A stretch of DNA of 64,000 nucleotides. Origin: Dyadobacter sp. CY343. GTDB taxonomy: Bacteria; Bacteroidota; Bacteroidia; Cytophagales; Spirosomataceae. The notes under the pieces are model-generated. The model did not search any database. It saw only the letters and a list, made by a program, of their open reading frames with translations, and had not been told where the DNA came from. Numbering within the stretch: position 1 is the first letter of the stretch; the number at the start of each line of letters is the position of its first letter. The DNA lies in NCBI RefSeq assembly GCF_021390335.1, contig NZ_JAJUXK010000003.1, positions 558,001 to 622,000 on the forward strand, read 5' to 3'. Below are positions 1 through 8,787 of this stretch, piece after piece. The position numbers and the translations under genes were made by a program.

Positions 1-223
1 GGACTCGACACGAAACGAAGCAGATTTCTTGCTCATTTATAAAAAGGAAAAGGAGTTATGGTTCCGAATATAGATTTATTTGAACAAAACTTCGCTTCCA
101 GGACGTAATTATCGGCTCACTATCAGTTTTATCGGCTTCACTCCCGGTTTTTTCTGCTTAAAAATGTATGTCTGGTATCGACTTTGTATAGTCACTATTT
201 TTGTTTGAATTATCCTGCCAGCT
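1..223. other. non-coding upstream region, no gene recognised
   Basis: I see no convincing coding frame here. The sequence is AT-rich and leads into the GTG start of the glycogen synthase gene. A TATTTTTG box at 196-203 fits the -7 element of Bacteroidota promoters (TAnnTTTG), but no TTG lies at the usual distance upstream, so the promoter is only half supported. Confidence 0.4.
196..203 (+). promoter_or_regulatory. possible Bacteroidota -7 promoter box
   Basis: TATTTTTG matches TAnnTTTG and lies about 20 bases before the GTG start at 224, leaving a short leader. No clear -33 TTG partner is visible. Confidence 0.3.
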
Positions 224-2074
224 GTGGGAAATTTTACTCAACTACCCCCCTTTACAATTTTGAAACCGGACACCTATCTCTTTGAGATTTCGTGGGAAGT
301 TTGTAACCAGATCGGCGGACTTTTCACTTACATCAGGTCGAAGATCCCGACCATGCTGGACACCTATGGCGACCGGTACCTGCTCATTGGCCCCTATTTC
401 CCGGACAAGTCTAAAACGCATTTTCGTCCGTTACGGGATATTGAAAATCCTGCGCTTGCCGAGGCTGTGCGGTCTGTCAGGGAGCTCGGGTTTCAGGTTC
501 ACTACGGTTACTGGATGCTGGAAGACGCGCGTCCGAAAGTGCTGCTAATCGAGCCGGTTTTGCAAAAAGAGCGCTCTCACGAAGTAAAAGCCAGGTTGTG
601 GTCACGTTACGGGATTTCGTCGCTGCGGGCAGACTCGTTCAGGGACGAAGTGATCGCTTTTGGGGAGATCACAAGGAAAATTTTGGAGAAAACGGTTAGT
701 TCCATGACCATCGAGCAGGATCTGATCACGCACTTTCACGAGTGGGTTTCCGCCGGCGCGCTGCCAGATCTGCATTATGAAAAAGTGAGGATAGCTACTA
801 TTTTCAATGCGCACGCCACTTTGCTGGGCAGGTATCTCGCTGCGAATGAAGACAACTATTTCCAGCATATTCCCGAATACGACTGGCAGCAAAAAGCCTA
901 TGAATATGGCATTGAAGGTCGCGTTGGGATAGAGCGGGCGGCTGCGCGGGAGGCTAACGTACTGGTAACTAACAGCGATGTAACATCACAGGAGTGCGAA
1001 TTTTTCTTCCAGAGGGTACCGGACTATATTATACGGAACGGGATTCACAAGAAGCCAGGCGCGGGCCACGAGGTTTTTGAGAAACATCTGCTCTACCGCC
1101 AGAAGATCGACGCATTCGTTAAATCTCTGATTACGCCGAGCTATTCATTTCAAACAGATAAGATCCTGTATTTCTTCACTTCGGGCAGATATGAGTACTA
1201 TAACAAAGGTTTTGACATTACACTTCGGGCAATTGCGAAGCTGAACGAACAGCTGATCGCCTCGGGCTCCGACATCTCGGTCGTGTTTTTTATTATTTCA
1301 AAACGTCCGTTCATTCATATTAAACCGGAAATTCTGGAATCCAAAAAGCGGTTCCAGGATTTACAGAAGATATGCAAGGAAATCAGCAAAAGTCTCGGCC
1401 CACAGCTGTATTCCAATGTAATCGGATTGAAAAGCAATGCGTTACCAGATCTCAACAACCTCATTGACGAAGAACTTTACCTGACTTGGCGGCAAGCCAA
1501 AGCACAGTTTCAGCGCGAAGGGCTGCCGCCCGCTGTGACACATTTGTTGGAAGAACCAGACCATATTGTCGATTTCATTCACGATTCCGGACTGGATAAT
1601 AGTGAAAGCAGCAAAGTAAAAATCGTCTATCATCCCGATTTCATCGACCAGACCACCTCGCCGCTTGCAATGGACTATCTGGAATTTGTAAGAGGTTGCC
1701 ATCTCGGGATCTTCCCGTCGCTTTACGAACCCTGGGGATATGCGCCCATGGAAGCTGCGATGCACGGTACCCCTGTAATTACCAGCGATTTATCGGGTTT
1801 TGGAAGGTATATTCAATCTGTAATCCTGCCTGAAAATGAGGAAGGTATTCAAATGCTGCACCGCCGCTACCACTCAGACGAAGAAGCAGTGAATAATTTG
1901 ACCTATTTACTGTCCCAATTTGTAGACACTTTCGAAAAGGAACACTACGTCCCGCGTGTGAATCTGCCAAAAAGCATTTCCGACACGCTCTGCTGGACCG
2001 AGCTGATGCGCTACTATCGCGACGTATATCGCCTCGCGCTCATCCGCCACCAGCCGATCGCTAATTTGTATTGA
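224..2074 (+). CDS. glycogen synthase, eukaryotic type (GT3 family)
   Basis: Cytoplasmic glycosyltransferase that extends alpha-1,4-glucan chains from a nucleotide sugar. At 616 aa it has the length of GT3 (GYS-like) synthases rather than the roughly 480 aa GlgA (GT5) type. The N-terminus carries the family signature EVCNQIGGLFTYIRSK (about residues 25-40). The C-terminal half has GIFPSLYEPWGYAPMEAAMHGTPVITS (in part: SLYEPWGY, then GTPVITSDLSGFG), the donor-sugar site. The start is GTG at 224; no in-frame ATG precedes it. It stands alone on the plus strand, facing a DUF3800 gene. The GlgX debranching enzyme at 18955-21075 suggests an active glycogen cycle. The assignment of the family is secure; the nucleotide sugar (UDP- or ADP-glucose) cannot be read from sequence. 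Confidence 0.9.
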   Translation: MGNFTQLPPFTILKPDTYLFEISWEVCNQIGGLFTYIRSKIPTMLDTYGDRYLLIGPYFPDKSKTHFRPLRDIENPALAEAVRSVRELGFQVHYGYWMLEDARPKVLLIEPVLQKERSHEVKARLWSRYGISSLRADSFRDEVIAFGEITRKILEKTVSSMTIEQDLITHFHEWVSAGALPDLHYEKVRIATIFNAHATLLGRYLAANEDNYFQHIPEYDWQQKAYEYGIEGRVGIERAAAREANVLVTNSDVTSQECEFFFQRVPDYIIRNGIHKKPGAGHEVFEKHLLYRQKIDAFVKSLITPSYSFQTDKILYFFTSGRYEYYNKGFDITLRAIAKLNEQLIASGSDISVVFFIISKRPFIHIKPEILESKKRFQDLQKICKEISKSLGPQLYSNVIGLKSNALPDLNNLIDEELYLTWRQAKAQFQREGLPPAVTHLLEEPDHIVDFIHDSGLDNSESSKVKIVYHPDFIDQTTSPLAMDYLEFVRGCHLGIFPSLYEPWGYAPMEAAMHGTPVITSDLSGFGRYIQSVILPENEEGIQMLHRRYHSDEEAVNNLTYLLSQFVDTFEKEHYVPRVNLPKSISDTLCWTELMRYYRDVYRLALIRHQPIANLY

Positions 2075-2149
2075 ATTTGATTTGCCTGTGTTTTGCAAAA
2101 TCCAAGAGATACCTTATATTCGTTCCGGGATTGGGGTTACCCGGTCGGC

Positions 2150-2192
2150 AAAAGAGTTTAGCAGTTAATCTGTTAAACTCTTTTGTTTTTTA
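2150..2192. terminator. bidirectional intrinsic terminator
   Basis: AAAAGAGTTTA (2150-2160) pairs with TAAACTCTTTT (2174-2184), extended by CAG/CTG around a short loop and followed by GTTTTTT on the plus strand. It lies between the convergent glycogen synthase and DUF3800 genes and touches the DUF3800 stop codon. Confidence 0.8.
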
Positions 2193-2918
2193 AGGGAATA
2201 ATTTTAGCCCGTACAGTCTGCCATTTCGCTGATATATCTTGCCCTCGAAAGTTTCAAATGCAGGATTAGCTGCCAACGGATTAATGCATTTGCGCGCAAT
2301 CGGATACGCTACGAGATCCGATAATTGAAGTCCATTGATATTCTCCTTCTTGTCTCTGAATTCAATTTCACAATTAGCTATTTTTCTTGCGCTAATGTAA
2401 TAAGTGCCTTTTTTGCAGAGCTCTTCAAAGTGCAGCTCTAATTCGCCGTCCTCCTTTTTACCGCGCTTTTCGACGATTATCCGAACCCGACTACCGGGAC
2501 ATTTGTACTGATTGAGCATCAGTATTAATCTCTCTAAAATAAAAGAAAGCGAAATTTCATACGGATTCTTCGCTTTTTCCTGATACCTGGCAGCATACTC
2601 CCTCTTATCGATAGCAGCCGCAATCACCCGAAAAGATGATTCCCGGATAATTGAATTTAAACTTTCGTAAAAACTGCGTTTACTTATCTCGTCAGACAGA
2701 ATCCGAAACTCCTTCTCACATTTCCTGATTTCTCTGGAATGAAAGATTAAGTCATTGGAGCTAAAAAAATGCAATTTCAGGGTATTGAATTGCTCATTGA
2801 ATAAAGCATAGCCTTTTTCATGAAACAAAACACCGCATAAAACAAAGACCGGAAAACTGGGATCAATCCTGTTTAGACCGTGATCTCCACTTTCGTCCAG
2901 ATATAATGTAAAATCCAT
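2190..2918 (-). CDS. DUF3800 domain protein
   Basis: A 242 aa protein that opens with LYLDESGDHG, the N-terminal signature of the DUF3800 family. Near the C-terminus is the second family block, GLQLSDLVAYPIARKC (about residues 197-212). The acidic DES and the LSDLVAY aspartate are the residues usually conserved. The fold is often compared with RNase H-like nucleases, but no reaction is established for this protein. It lies alone between two terminators. A second, divergent DUF3800 gene is at 62653-63345. DUF3800 genes turn up in defence and accessory regions elsewhere, but nothing next to this one supports such a role. Confidence 0.8.
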   Translation of the reverse strand: MDFTLYLDESGDHGLNRIDPSFPVFVLCGVLFHEKGYALFNEQFNTLKLHFFSSNDLIFHSREIRKCEKEFRILSDEISKRSFYESLNSIIRESSFRVIAAAIDKREYAARYQEKAKNPYEISLSFILERLILMLNQYKCPGSRVRIIVEKRGKKEDGELELHFEELCKKGTYYISARKIANCEIEFRDKKENINGLQLSDLVAYPIARKCINPLAANPAFETFEGKIYQRNGRLYGLKLFP

Positions 2919-2921
2919 TAA

Positions 2922-2947
2922 ACAAAAAAGTAGCCGAAACCGGCTAC
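2922..2947 (-). terminator. intrinsic terminator of the nine-gene signalling operon
   Basis: On the minus strand GTAGCCG (2947-2941) pairs with CGGCTAC (2936-2930) around a four-base loop and is followed by TTTTTTG. It lies 64 bases after the stop codon at 3011 and just before the DUF3800 start at 2918, so it cleanly closes the upstream operon. Confidence 0.85.
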
Positions 2948-3010
2948 GTTTAATTACAATTCAGATATTACACTTAGACGGACAAACTGCTTTCAGGTCA
3001 CAATTTTGTT

Positions 3011-4192
3011 TCAACTCCCCAAATACCGCAACGATAACATCGTAATATCGTCAAACTGGTTGGCGGCGCCAATGAATTCGATCAGACTTTCGAGCGTCGA
3101 TTCGTTCATTTCTTTTGCGGTTTCTTTTGTGGATCCTTCGCCGGTTGTGAAGAAATCCTGCAAAAAGTGCAGCCCGTAGCGGGAGCCGGCCAGGTTGTTT
3201 GCATCGGTTACGCCGTCTGTGTAGAGTACAAATTTATCACCCTTATTCAGTGTAAAGGAATGCGATTCATATTCAAAAGAGGGATCGAAACAAAGCGCCA
3301 TTCCGCCCAGCTTCGGGATCAGCTCCGTGCTTCCGTCGGCTCTGATAACGATCGGTGGCTCGTGACCTGCATCGACATATTCGATCATCCCCGTTTTTAC
3401 ATTCATAATACAAACAAACGCTGTAACGAACATATAAGTGGAATTATCTTCACTCAGAAACTGATTCACGATCTTCACTTTTTCACAGATACTATCGCCA
3501 TTCCGGTTTGAAAACTGACTTTTAAAAATCGCTTTACAGATCGCCATAAACAGCGCAGCCGGAACACCTTTGTCCGAAACGTCGCCGATCATGAAAAACA
3601 AATGCTCGGAGTCCATCATGAAATAATCATAAAGATCCCCGCCAACTGCTTTTGCCGGATGTATGAATGCATGCAGATCCACCCCAGCTTTTCCGATATT
3701 GGCAGGTACCGTTTTCGGCAGCATCGACATCTGGATCTCGCGCGCCACACTCAGGTCATTTTGAATCGCGATCAGCTGTTCTCTCCCCCTTTCCAGGCTC
3801 GTCAGCATTTCAATATGCTCGACCGTTTTCGAGATCGTGATTTCCAGATCTTCAAAATTTACAGGCTTGGTCACAAAATCGAAAGCGCCGCGGTTCATCG
3901 CCGTACGGATATTGTCCATATCCCCATAAGCAGAAACCATGATCGCCTTTAAAAGCGGATTTTGTTTCTCATTGATCTTGGAAAGAAAGGTAAGTCCGTC
4001 CATTCCCGGCATATTAATATCCGATAGAATGAGCGTAATATCGTCCGTTTCTTCCAGCTTCTGCAAAGCCTCCACCCCATTATTCGCGAACACAAATTCG
4101 TATTTTTTATCTCTGATCTGCTTGCGGAACAATTGAAGAATGAGCATTTCCATATCCTGCTCATCGTCTACGCTTAATATCCTGATCGCCAT
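3011..4192 (-). CDS. response regulator with PP2C (SpoIIE/RsbU-type) phosphatase output
   Basis: A 393 aa two-domain protein. Residues 1-125 form a receiver with the acidic pocket D9-D10, phosphoacceptor D58 in LSDINMPGMDG and the conserved Lys in TKPVNFED. After a short linker, residues about 165-393 form a PP2C/SpoIIE serine phosphatase, with metal-binding aspartates in GGDLYDYF, IGDVSDKGVPAAL and LYTDGVTDA. By family, such proteins dephosphorylate STAS anti-anti-sigma proteins when the receiver is activated. Two STAS proteins (18471, 21079) and an RsbW-like kinase (18034) nearby are natural partners. It is the last gene of the operon, 30 nt after the small histidine kinase that probably phosphorylates it. 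Confidence 0.93.
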   Translation of the reverse strand: MAIRILSVDDEQDMEMLILQLFRKQIRDKKYEFVFANNGVEALQKLEETDDITLILSDINMPGMDGLTFLSKINEKQNPLLKAIMVSAYGDMDNIRTAMNRGAFDFVTKPVNFEDLEITISKTVEHIEMLTSLERGREQLIAIQNDLSVAREIQMSMLPKTVPANIGKAGVDLHAFIHPAKAVGGDLYDYFMMDSEHLFFMIGDVSDKGVPAALFMAICKAIFKSQFSNRNGDSICEKVKIVNQFLSEDNSTYMFVTAFVCIMNVKTGMIEYVDAGHEPPIVIRADGSTELIPKLGGMALCFDPSFEYESHSFTLNKGDKFVLYTDGVTDANNLAGSRYGLHFLQDFFTTGEGSTKETAKEMNESTLESLIEFIGAANQFDDITMLSLRYLGS

Positions 4193-4222
4193 TTTTATTT
4201 GATGTTTTGGTAAAAGTCCTGA

Positions 4223-5053
4223 TTAAGCAGGAATAAGTATCTTAAATTCTGTTCTTTCTCCGGGAATCGAAGTCACACTGATTTCCCCTTTGTGCGTGTC
4301 GACCACACTTGTATAAGTAAGCGAAAGTCCTAGTCCGGTCCCTTTTCCAATCGGTTTGGTCGTGAAAAACGGCTGGAACAATTTCGCCACAATATCTTCG
4401 GGAATACCGATCCCGTTGTCGCAGATCGTGATTTGAATGGTGTCCGCCAGCCGTTTCGTCGTGATTTCGATGATCGGCTCAAAGTCCGCCGGGGCCGTTT
4501 TCCGCTTTTCATTGATCGCATAGCAACCGTTGTTCACCAGGTTCACGACCACACGACCGAATTCGCCCCGCGACAAATTCACCTGTCCCACTTCCGGATC
4601 CAGCTCATAACTAAACGTTACATTAAATTCCCTGTCCTCGGCCCGCACGCTATGGTAGGCCAGCTTGCTGTACTCTTCCAGCAGCTGGTTCAGGTCAGTA
4701 GGCTCGAAAACGGCACCGTCCGAGCGCGCCTGCGCGAGCATTCCCTGGATAATCCGCTCAATACGCTTTCCGTTCTCGCTGATTTTCAACAGGTTTTGCG
4801 ATAGCGTATTCAGAATCTCCTTCTCGCCTTCCATATCTGCCTCATTAAGCTCCGCCAGCGGTTTTGCTGCAATTTCACGGATCTCTTCAACCAGCTCGTT
4901 CGATAATCGGGAAAAGTTGTTGACAAAGCTGACCGGGTTTTTTATTTCATGCAAAATACCCGCGCTCAACTGGCCAAGTTCAGCCAGCCGGTTCAGCTCA
5001 ATGATCTTTTGCTGATATTTTTCAACTTCCTTATCGGTAATAGCGGGCTCCAT
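4223..5053 (-). CDS. small sensor-less histidine kinase
   Basis: A 276 aa soluble kinase. I start it at ATG 5053 because a longer frame would overlap the upstream kinase. A short coiled coil leads to the H-box [12 protein letters not shown] with phosphoacceptor H35. The HATPase domain follows, with N-box [11 protein letters not shown]1 box DNGIGIP, F box FQPFFTTKP and G2 box [10 protein letters not shown], all intact. There is no membrane segment and no sensor domain. The large kinase directly upstream lacks the phosphoacceptor His, so this protein may supply it, possibly as a heterodimer. The receiver-PP2C gene 30 nt downstream is the likely phosphotransfer target. Kinase function is well supported; the pairing is inference. 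Confidence 0.9.
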   Translation of the reverse strand: MEPAITDKEVEKYQQKIIELNRLAELGQLSAGILHEIKNPVSFVNNFSRLSNELVEEIREIAAKPLAELNEADMEGEKEILNTLSQNLLKISENGKRIERIIQGMLAQARSDGAVFEPTDLNQLLEEYSKLAYHSVRAEDREFNVTFSYELDPEVGQVNLSRGEFGRVVVNLVNNGCYAINEKRKTAPADFEPIIEITTKRLADTIQITICDNGIGIPEDIVAKLFQPFFTTKPIGKGTGLGLSLTYTSVVDTHKGEISVTSIPGERTEFKILIPA

Positions 5054-5087
5054 AAAACTGGCTTTTGGGGTAGTGTACTGACTCAGA

Positions 5088-8000
5088 CTATTTGACAATC
5101 GGAAGGAAAATTTCAATTTCAGTAAACTCACCCTCCTTCGAAGTTACCGACATGCTGCCCTTATGGTATTCAATAATATCCTTGCTCATATACAGTCCGA
5201 GCCCCGTACCTTTTGATGTAGGTTTGGTGGTGAAAAACGGATTAAAAAGCTGCTCCGTTTCTTTCAGCGGAATACCTTTCCCATTGTCCCGCAGGAATAT
5301 AGAAACGCCCGCGCCCGTTACTTTCGAAGAAATGCTGATCTCCGGTTCAAACGTCTTGTCCAGTTTTGTCTTCTCAATAACCGCATAACAAGCATTGCTG
5401 ATCAGGTTTGTGAGCACCTGCGCAAATTCATAAGGCAGCACACTAACCCGCACCGGCTGCGTATCGAGCGCGAAAGTCAGCTTCACCTGCGCCCCTTTGT
5501 ATTCATTCAAAACCTCCTGAATAGCCGATTTCGCTTTCGGTTCGAGGAAAGTATTCAGGTCGGTTACCAAAAATTCGGTTGACTTCCCTTTGAGCAACTT
5601 CTGCATATCCTTCACAATCCGCGTGGTACTGTTGCCGTGCTCGTATATTTTTTCAAGGTTTTTTTGAAGCATTTCAAATCCGCTTTCCAGATCGTCCTTT
5701 TCATCTTCCGACAATCCGTCCTGGTGCTTGTCAGTCACTTCCGTGATCTCTTTCAGCAGTTTGCCAGACGATTGCGAGAAATTATTGATGTAATTCAACG
5801 GGTTTAGAATGCGGTCGACGATCCCTTTAGTAAGACTTCCTACCGACGCCAGCCGCTCCTGCCGGATCAACTCTTCCTGGGTCGATTTCAGGTTAGAGAG
5901 CGTATTTTCGAGGTTTTCAAGGATATTGGTTTTGATATAAGCGCCGATCAAATGCTCTTTCAGGTTCTTGACCATATTAAAATCCCGCTCCTGAAATGCG
6001 TGCTCGCGTTCCATATTTTCGAGCATAATATAGCTTTTCACCTCACCGTCAACCCGTATTAGGATACTGATCAGTGATTTGGGAGAGTAGCTTTCGCCAA
6101 TGGAATTGTTGGTATTCTGGTTTTTGAAATCGTTTTTCAGGAACACATCTTCGTAAACCTCCTCCGCATTTTCCACATAACGCTCGTCCGCTTCCGCGGC
6201 GCTCATTCTCAGATCATCTACATTGGCATTTCCAGCCGAGCCGGCCACCGCGATGAACTGATAATTGTCGGCTGATTTGTTATAAATCAATGCGGAAGCC
6301 CCGTCCACATTCTGGAAACCGCATAACCGGTCCAGCACGAGCTGAAACAGCTTCCCCGTATTCACTTCTCCATTGATGGATTTTACAAACTCGTCAATAC
6401 GCTCCAGCTGATCGTTCGTCGCCGAAAGTTCGTCTGACTGCTGTTCGAGTTCTTCTTTTTGATTAACCACTTCTTCGGTCCGTTCCCTGATCAGATTTTC
6501 CAGCGCCTGCTTCTCACGGATGATCCGCCGAAGCCGCCAGCGAACCACATAGTAGATCATAACAGCAAATGCGAGCACGTACAAAACGATCATATACCAC
6601 TGCCTGAACCACGGTGTCAGGATCGAAACGGCAAACGTGGCTTCCTTCGAAATGTTACCGTAAATATCCCTCGCCTTTACTTTAAAAGTATATTTTCCCG
6701 GCGGCAGCCCGCTGTATTCTTTTCGGGTCAAAGTAGTCCAGTCCGACCAGTTCTTATCATAATTTTCCAGAATATGCTGGTACTCAACTTCCTCGTTACT
6801 ATGAAAGCTCGGCAATGCGAATTCGATCATCAGGGTATTTTGCCTGTGACTCAGCCTGACCGGCGAGCTGCTTTTACTGGCAACGGGCAACTTTCCCTCC
6901 CGGGTTGCCACGTGCCGGAGCAGCACCGGGTAACTGTGCGCATACCGCCCGCTCACATTCATATCCAGGCGGAAAAGCCCCTGATCTCCGCCTAGCCAGG
7001 CCACACCATTCTGATCCGGATATATAACCTGAAAAGGAATTTTGGAAATAGGTGCGAAAGGCGTTTCAAGTTGCTCGTAACCAACTGCCGATTTGATTTT
7101 CCTGAAATAAGTAACCGATTTCTTGTCTCCGCGGGTAGTCCAGATATTGCCCTGACGATCTCCCTGCACGCGATCGAACCAGGCTTTGCGGCCTTTGAGC
7201 CAGTCGGCGGTTACAAACCGGTCGCTACTTTGCTGGTATTCAAATAGTCCGTCTTTGTTCGAAACAATCAGTTTTTCACCAAACACAGCCAGCTTGTTAT
7301 ACAGCGGACTGCTGATACCCTGCGTGGCTGAAAATTTCTTCAAAGCGCCAGTGGCCGGATCTAGTTTTGCAATACCATTTGACAGCGTTTCAAGCCAGAA
7401 TGTGCCCGCCGGATATTCTGTGATCCCGGTAATCTGCTCAGTCACCGACTTCACCCGCTCTTTTTTCCAGCCATTATTATTAGTGTAAATAGCCAATCCA
7501 TCCTGCAAACCTACAAAAAGCCGGTTACCAGAAGCCGAAGCGGTTACAGTGAGTGAGAATTCGCTTCCTATTGCGGTCAACGCCCCACTTTTTGTCAATT
7601 GGAACAAACCTTTATTAGAAGCGATATATAGATTTTCACCGGCTACATCAAAACCCAGGCAGCTTCCGGGGAATGCATTTACCCGCATTACCCGGTTATT
7701 ATCAATATAAAAAAGGCCGTAAAGGGTCCCTACATACAGTTTTCCCGCGAACCGGGTAATGGAGGTGACAGAACCTTTTAGGCCTGACTCACTATCAAAT
7801 ACCGAAATCGGCGAGGGCAGGTCCAGCCTCGCGAGTCCGTCATTCAGGGCGAGCCAGAGGTGGTTGTCGCGGTCAAAGAACATTGCTGAAACCTGGCTGT
7901 CTCGCAGATCTTGGGCAGGGTACACCGGAAACGCAACATTTCCCTCGGCATTGATAACGACCAGTCCCTGCGTGCTCGTACTAACTGCAATCTGCCCGCC

Positions 8001-8783
8001 GGGAAGTCTGACTGCCGCCGTAGCTTTCTGTCTGATCAGCGTCGCATTTGCATCCCCGCCCCTGTTTTCAATCCGGTTATTTTTAAGAAAAAATATTCCC
8101 TGACCACTTGTTACCAGCATTGCTGATTGATCCGGAAGCGGTATTACTGCCACAAGATCAAGCAGGACCGGAACATTATCGCCGCGCGTAATGGCCGACG
8201 TTTCCCCATTTTCCAGCAGCATAATACCCTTCGCTCTTGCGTAAACGAGGATATTCTCATCCAAAGGAAATGCAGACTGAATCGAAAGCTGGTGTTTGAC
8301 CGCACTGACTGTTTTCCCATTCCAAAAGAAATTCAGACCGTCGCCGACAAACCACGCACCATTTTTAACGGGAACGATCTGCACGATCTGTGCCGGTTTT
8401 TCTTTCAGTTTTGCGGAGAGACTTACAAACCGGTGCACGCCCGCCGAATCGTAGGCGAGATAGCCAAATTCTCCATTCGCCCCGGCCAGTATCCTGCCTT
8501 TCCGGTCTGTCGCCAATGCAGATACGCGCGTTACATTCGCAGTCTGTATCGTCTTCCAGGAAACGCCGTCGAATTCAAGTATGCCTGCAAAATTTGCAAA
8601 ATACATCACGCCGGAACTGTCCTGTGCGATCGCAAAGTTCTGGTCGTGCGCGTGGTACTCGGAAGATTGATAGAAGCCGGACATCGGCCTGCCTGTTTGG
8701 CGATGGGCAACATTGGACATTTGCGCCACGGCGGGCACAAGTCCGATGTAAAAAGTCCAGATAAAGAGGCGTAATGCATTCAT
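5088..8783 (-). CDS. beta-propeller sensor kinase-like protein lacking the phosphoacceptor His
   Basis: A 1231 aa membrane sensor, started at ATG 8783; a start at 8807 would overlap the upstream gene. Order: signal peptide ending near AVAQ; periplasmic propeller of regulatory repeats (about residues 40-640); Y_Y_Y domain with LPPGKYTFKVKARD (about 690-745); one membrane helix (about 755-775); coiled coil; a GAF-like segment (about 830-960); kinase core. In the H-box the usual His-Glu is replaced by Asp-Arg (GIVDRILNPLN, Asp at residue 990; codon at 5816-5814). The ATPase boxes DNGKGIP, FNPFFTTKP and GKGTGLGLY are intact. It resembles the one-protein hybrid sensors of Bacteroidota but has no receiver or AraC tail. 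It may be an ATP-binding pseudokinase acting through the next gene. Confidence 0.88.
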   Translation of the reverse strand: MNALRLFIWTFYIGLVPAVAQMSNVAHRQTGRPMSGFYQSSEYHAHDQNFAIAQDSSGVMYFANFAGILEFDGVSWKTIQTANVTRVSALATDRKGRILAGANGEFGYLAYDSAGVHRFVSLSAKLKEKPAQIVQIVPVKNGAWFVGDGLNFFWNGKTVSAVKHQLSIQSAFPLDENILVYARAKGIMLLENGETSAITRGDNVPVLLDLVAVIPLPDQSAMLVTSGQGIFFLKNNRIENRGGDANATLIRQKATAAVRLPGGQIAVSTSTQGLVVINAEGNVAFPVYPAQDLRDSQVSAMFFDRDNHLWLALNDGLARLDLPSPISVFDSESGLKGSVTSITRFAGKLYVGTLYGLFYIDNNRVMRVNAFPGSCLGFDVAGENLYIASNKGLFQLTKSGALTAIGSEFSLTVTASASGNRLFVGLQDGLAIYTNNNGWKKERVKSVTEQITGITEYPAGTFWLETLSNGIAKLDPATGALKKFSATQGISSPLYNKLAVFGEKLIVSNKDGLFEYQQSSDRFVTADWLKGRKAWFDRVQGDRQGNIWTTRGDKKSVTYFRKIKSAVGYEQLETPFAPISKIPFQVIYPDQNGVAWLGGDQGLFRLDMNVSGRYAHSYPVLLRHVATREGKLPVASKSSSPVRLSHRQNTLMIEFALPSFHSNEEVEYQHILENYDKNWSDWTTLTRKEYSGLPPGKYTFKVKARDIYGNISKEATFAVSILTPWFRQWYMIVLYVLAFAVMIYYVVRWRLRRIIREKQALENLIRERTEEVVNQKEELEQQSDELSATNDQLERIDEFVKSINGEVNTGKLFQLVLDRLCGFQNVDGASALIYNKSADNYQFIAVAGSAGNANVDDLRMSAAEADERYVENAEEVYEDVFLKNDFKNQNTNNSIGESYSPKSLISILIRVDGEVKSYIMLENMEREHAFQERDFNMVKNLKEHLIGAYIKTNILENLENTLSNLKSTQEELIRQERLASVGSLTKGIVDRILNPLNYINNFSQSSGKLLKEITEVTDKHQDGLSEDEKDDLESGFEMLQKNLEKIYEHGNSTTRIVKDMQKLLKGKSTEFLVTDLNTFLEPKAKSAIQEVLNEYKGAQVKLTFALDTQPVRVSVLPYEFAQVLTNLISNACYAVIEKTKLDKTFEPEISISSKVTGAGVSIFLRDNGKGIPLKETEQLFNPFFTTKPTSKGTGLGLYMSKDIIEYHKGSMSVTSKEGEFTEIEIFLPIVK

Positions 8784-8787
8784 ATTT

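Noticed and set aside
5053-5131. Longer N-terminus for the small histidine kinase
   Set aside because: It would overlap the coding end of the large kinase and adds no family-like residues; ATG 5053 fits spacing.
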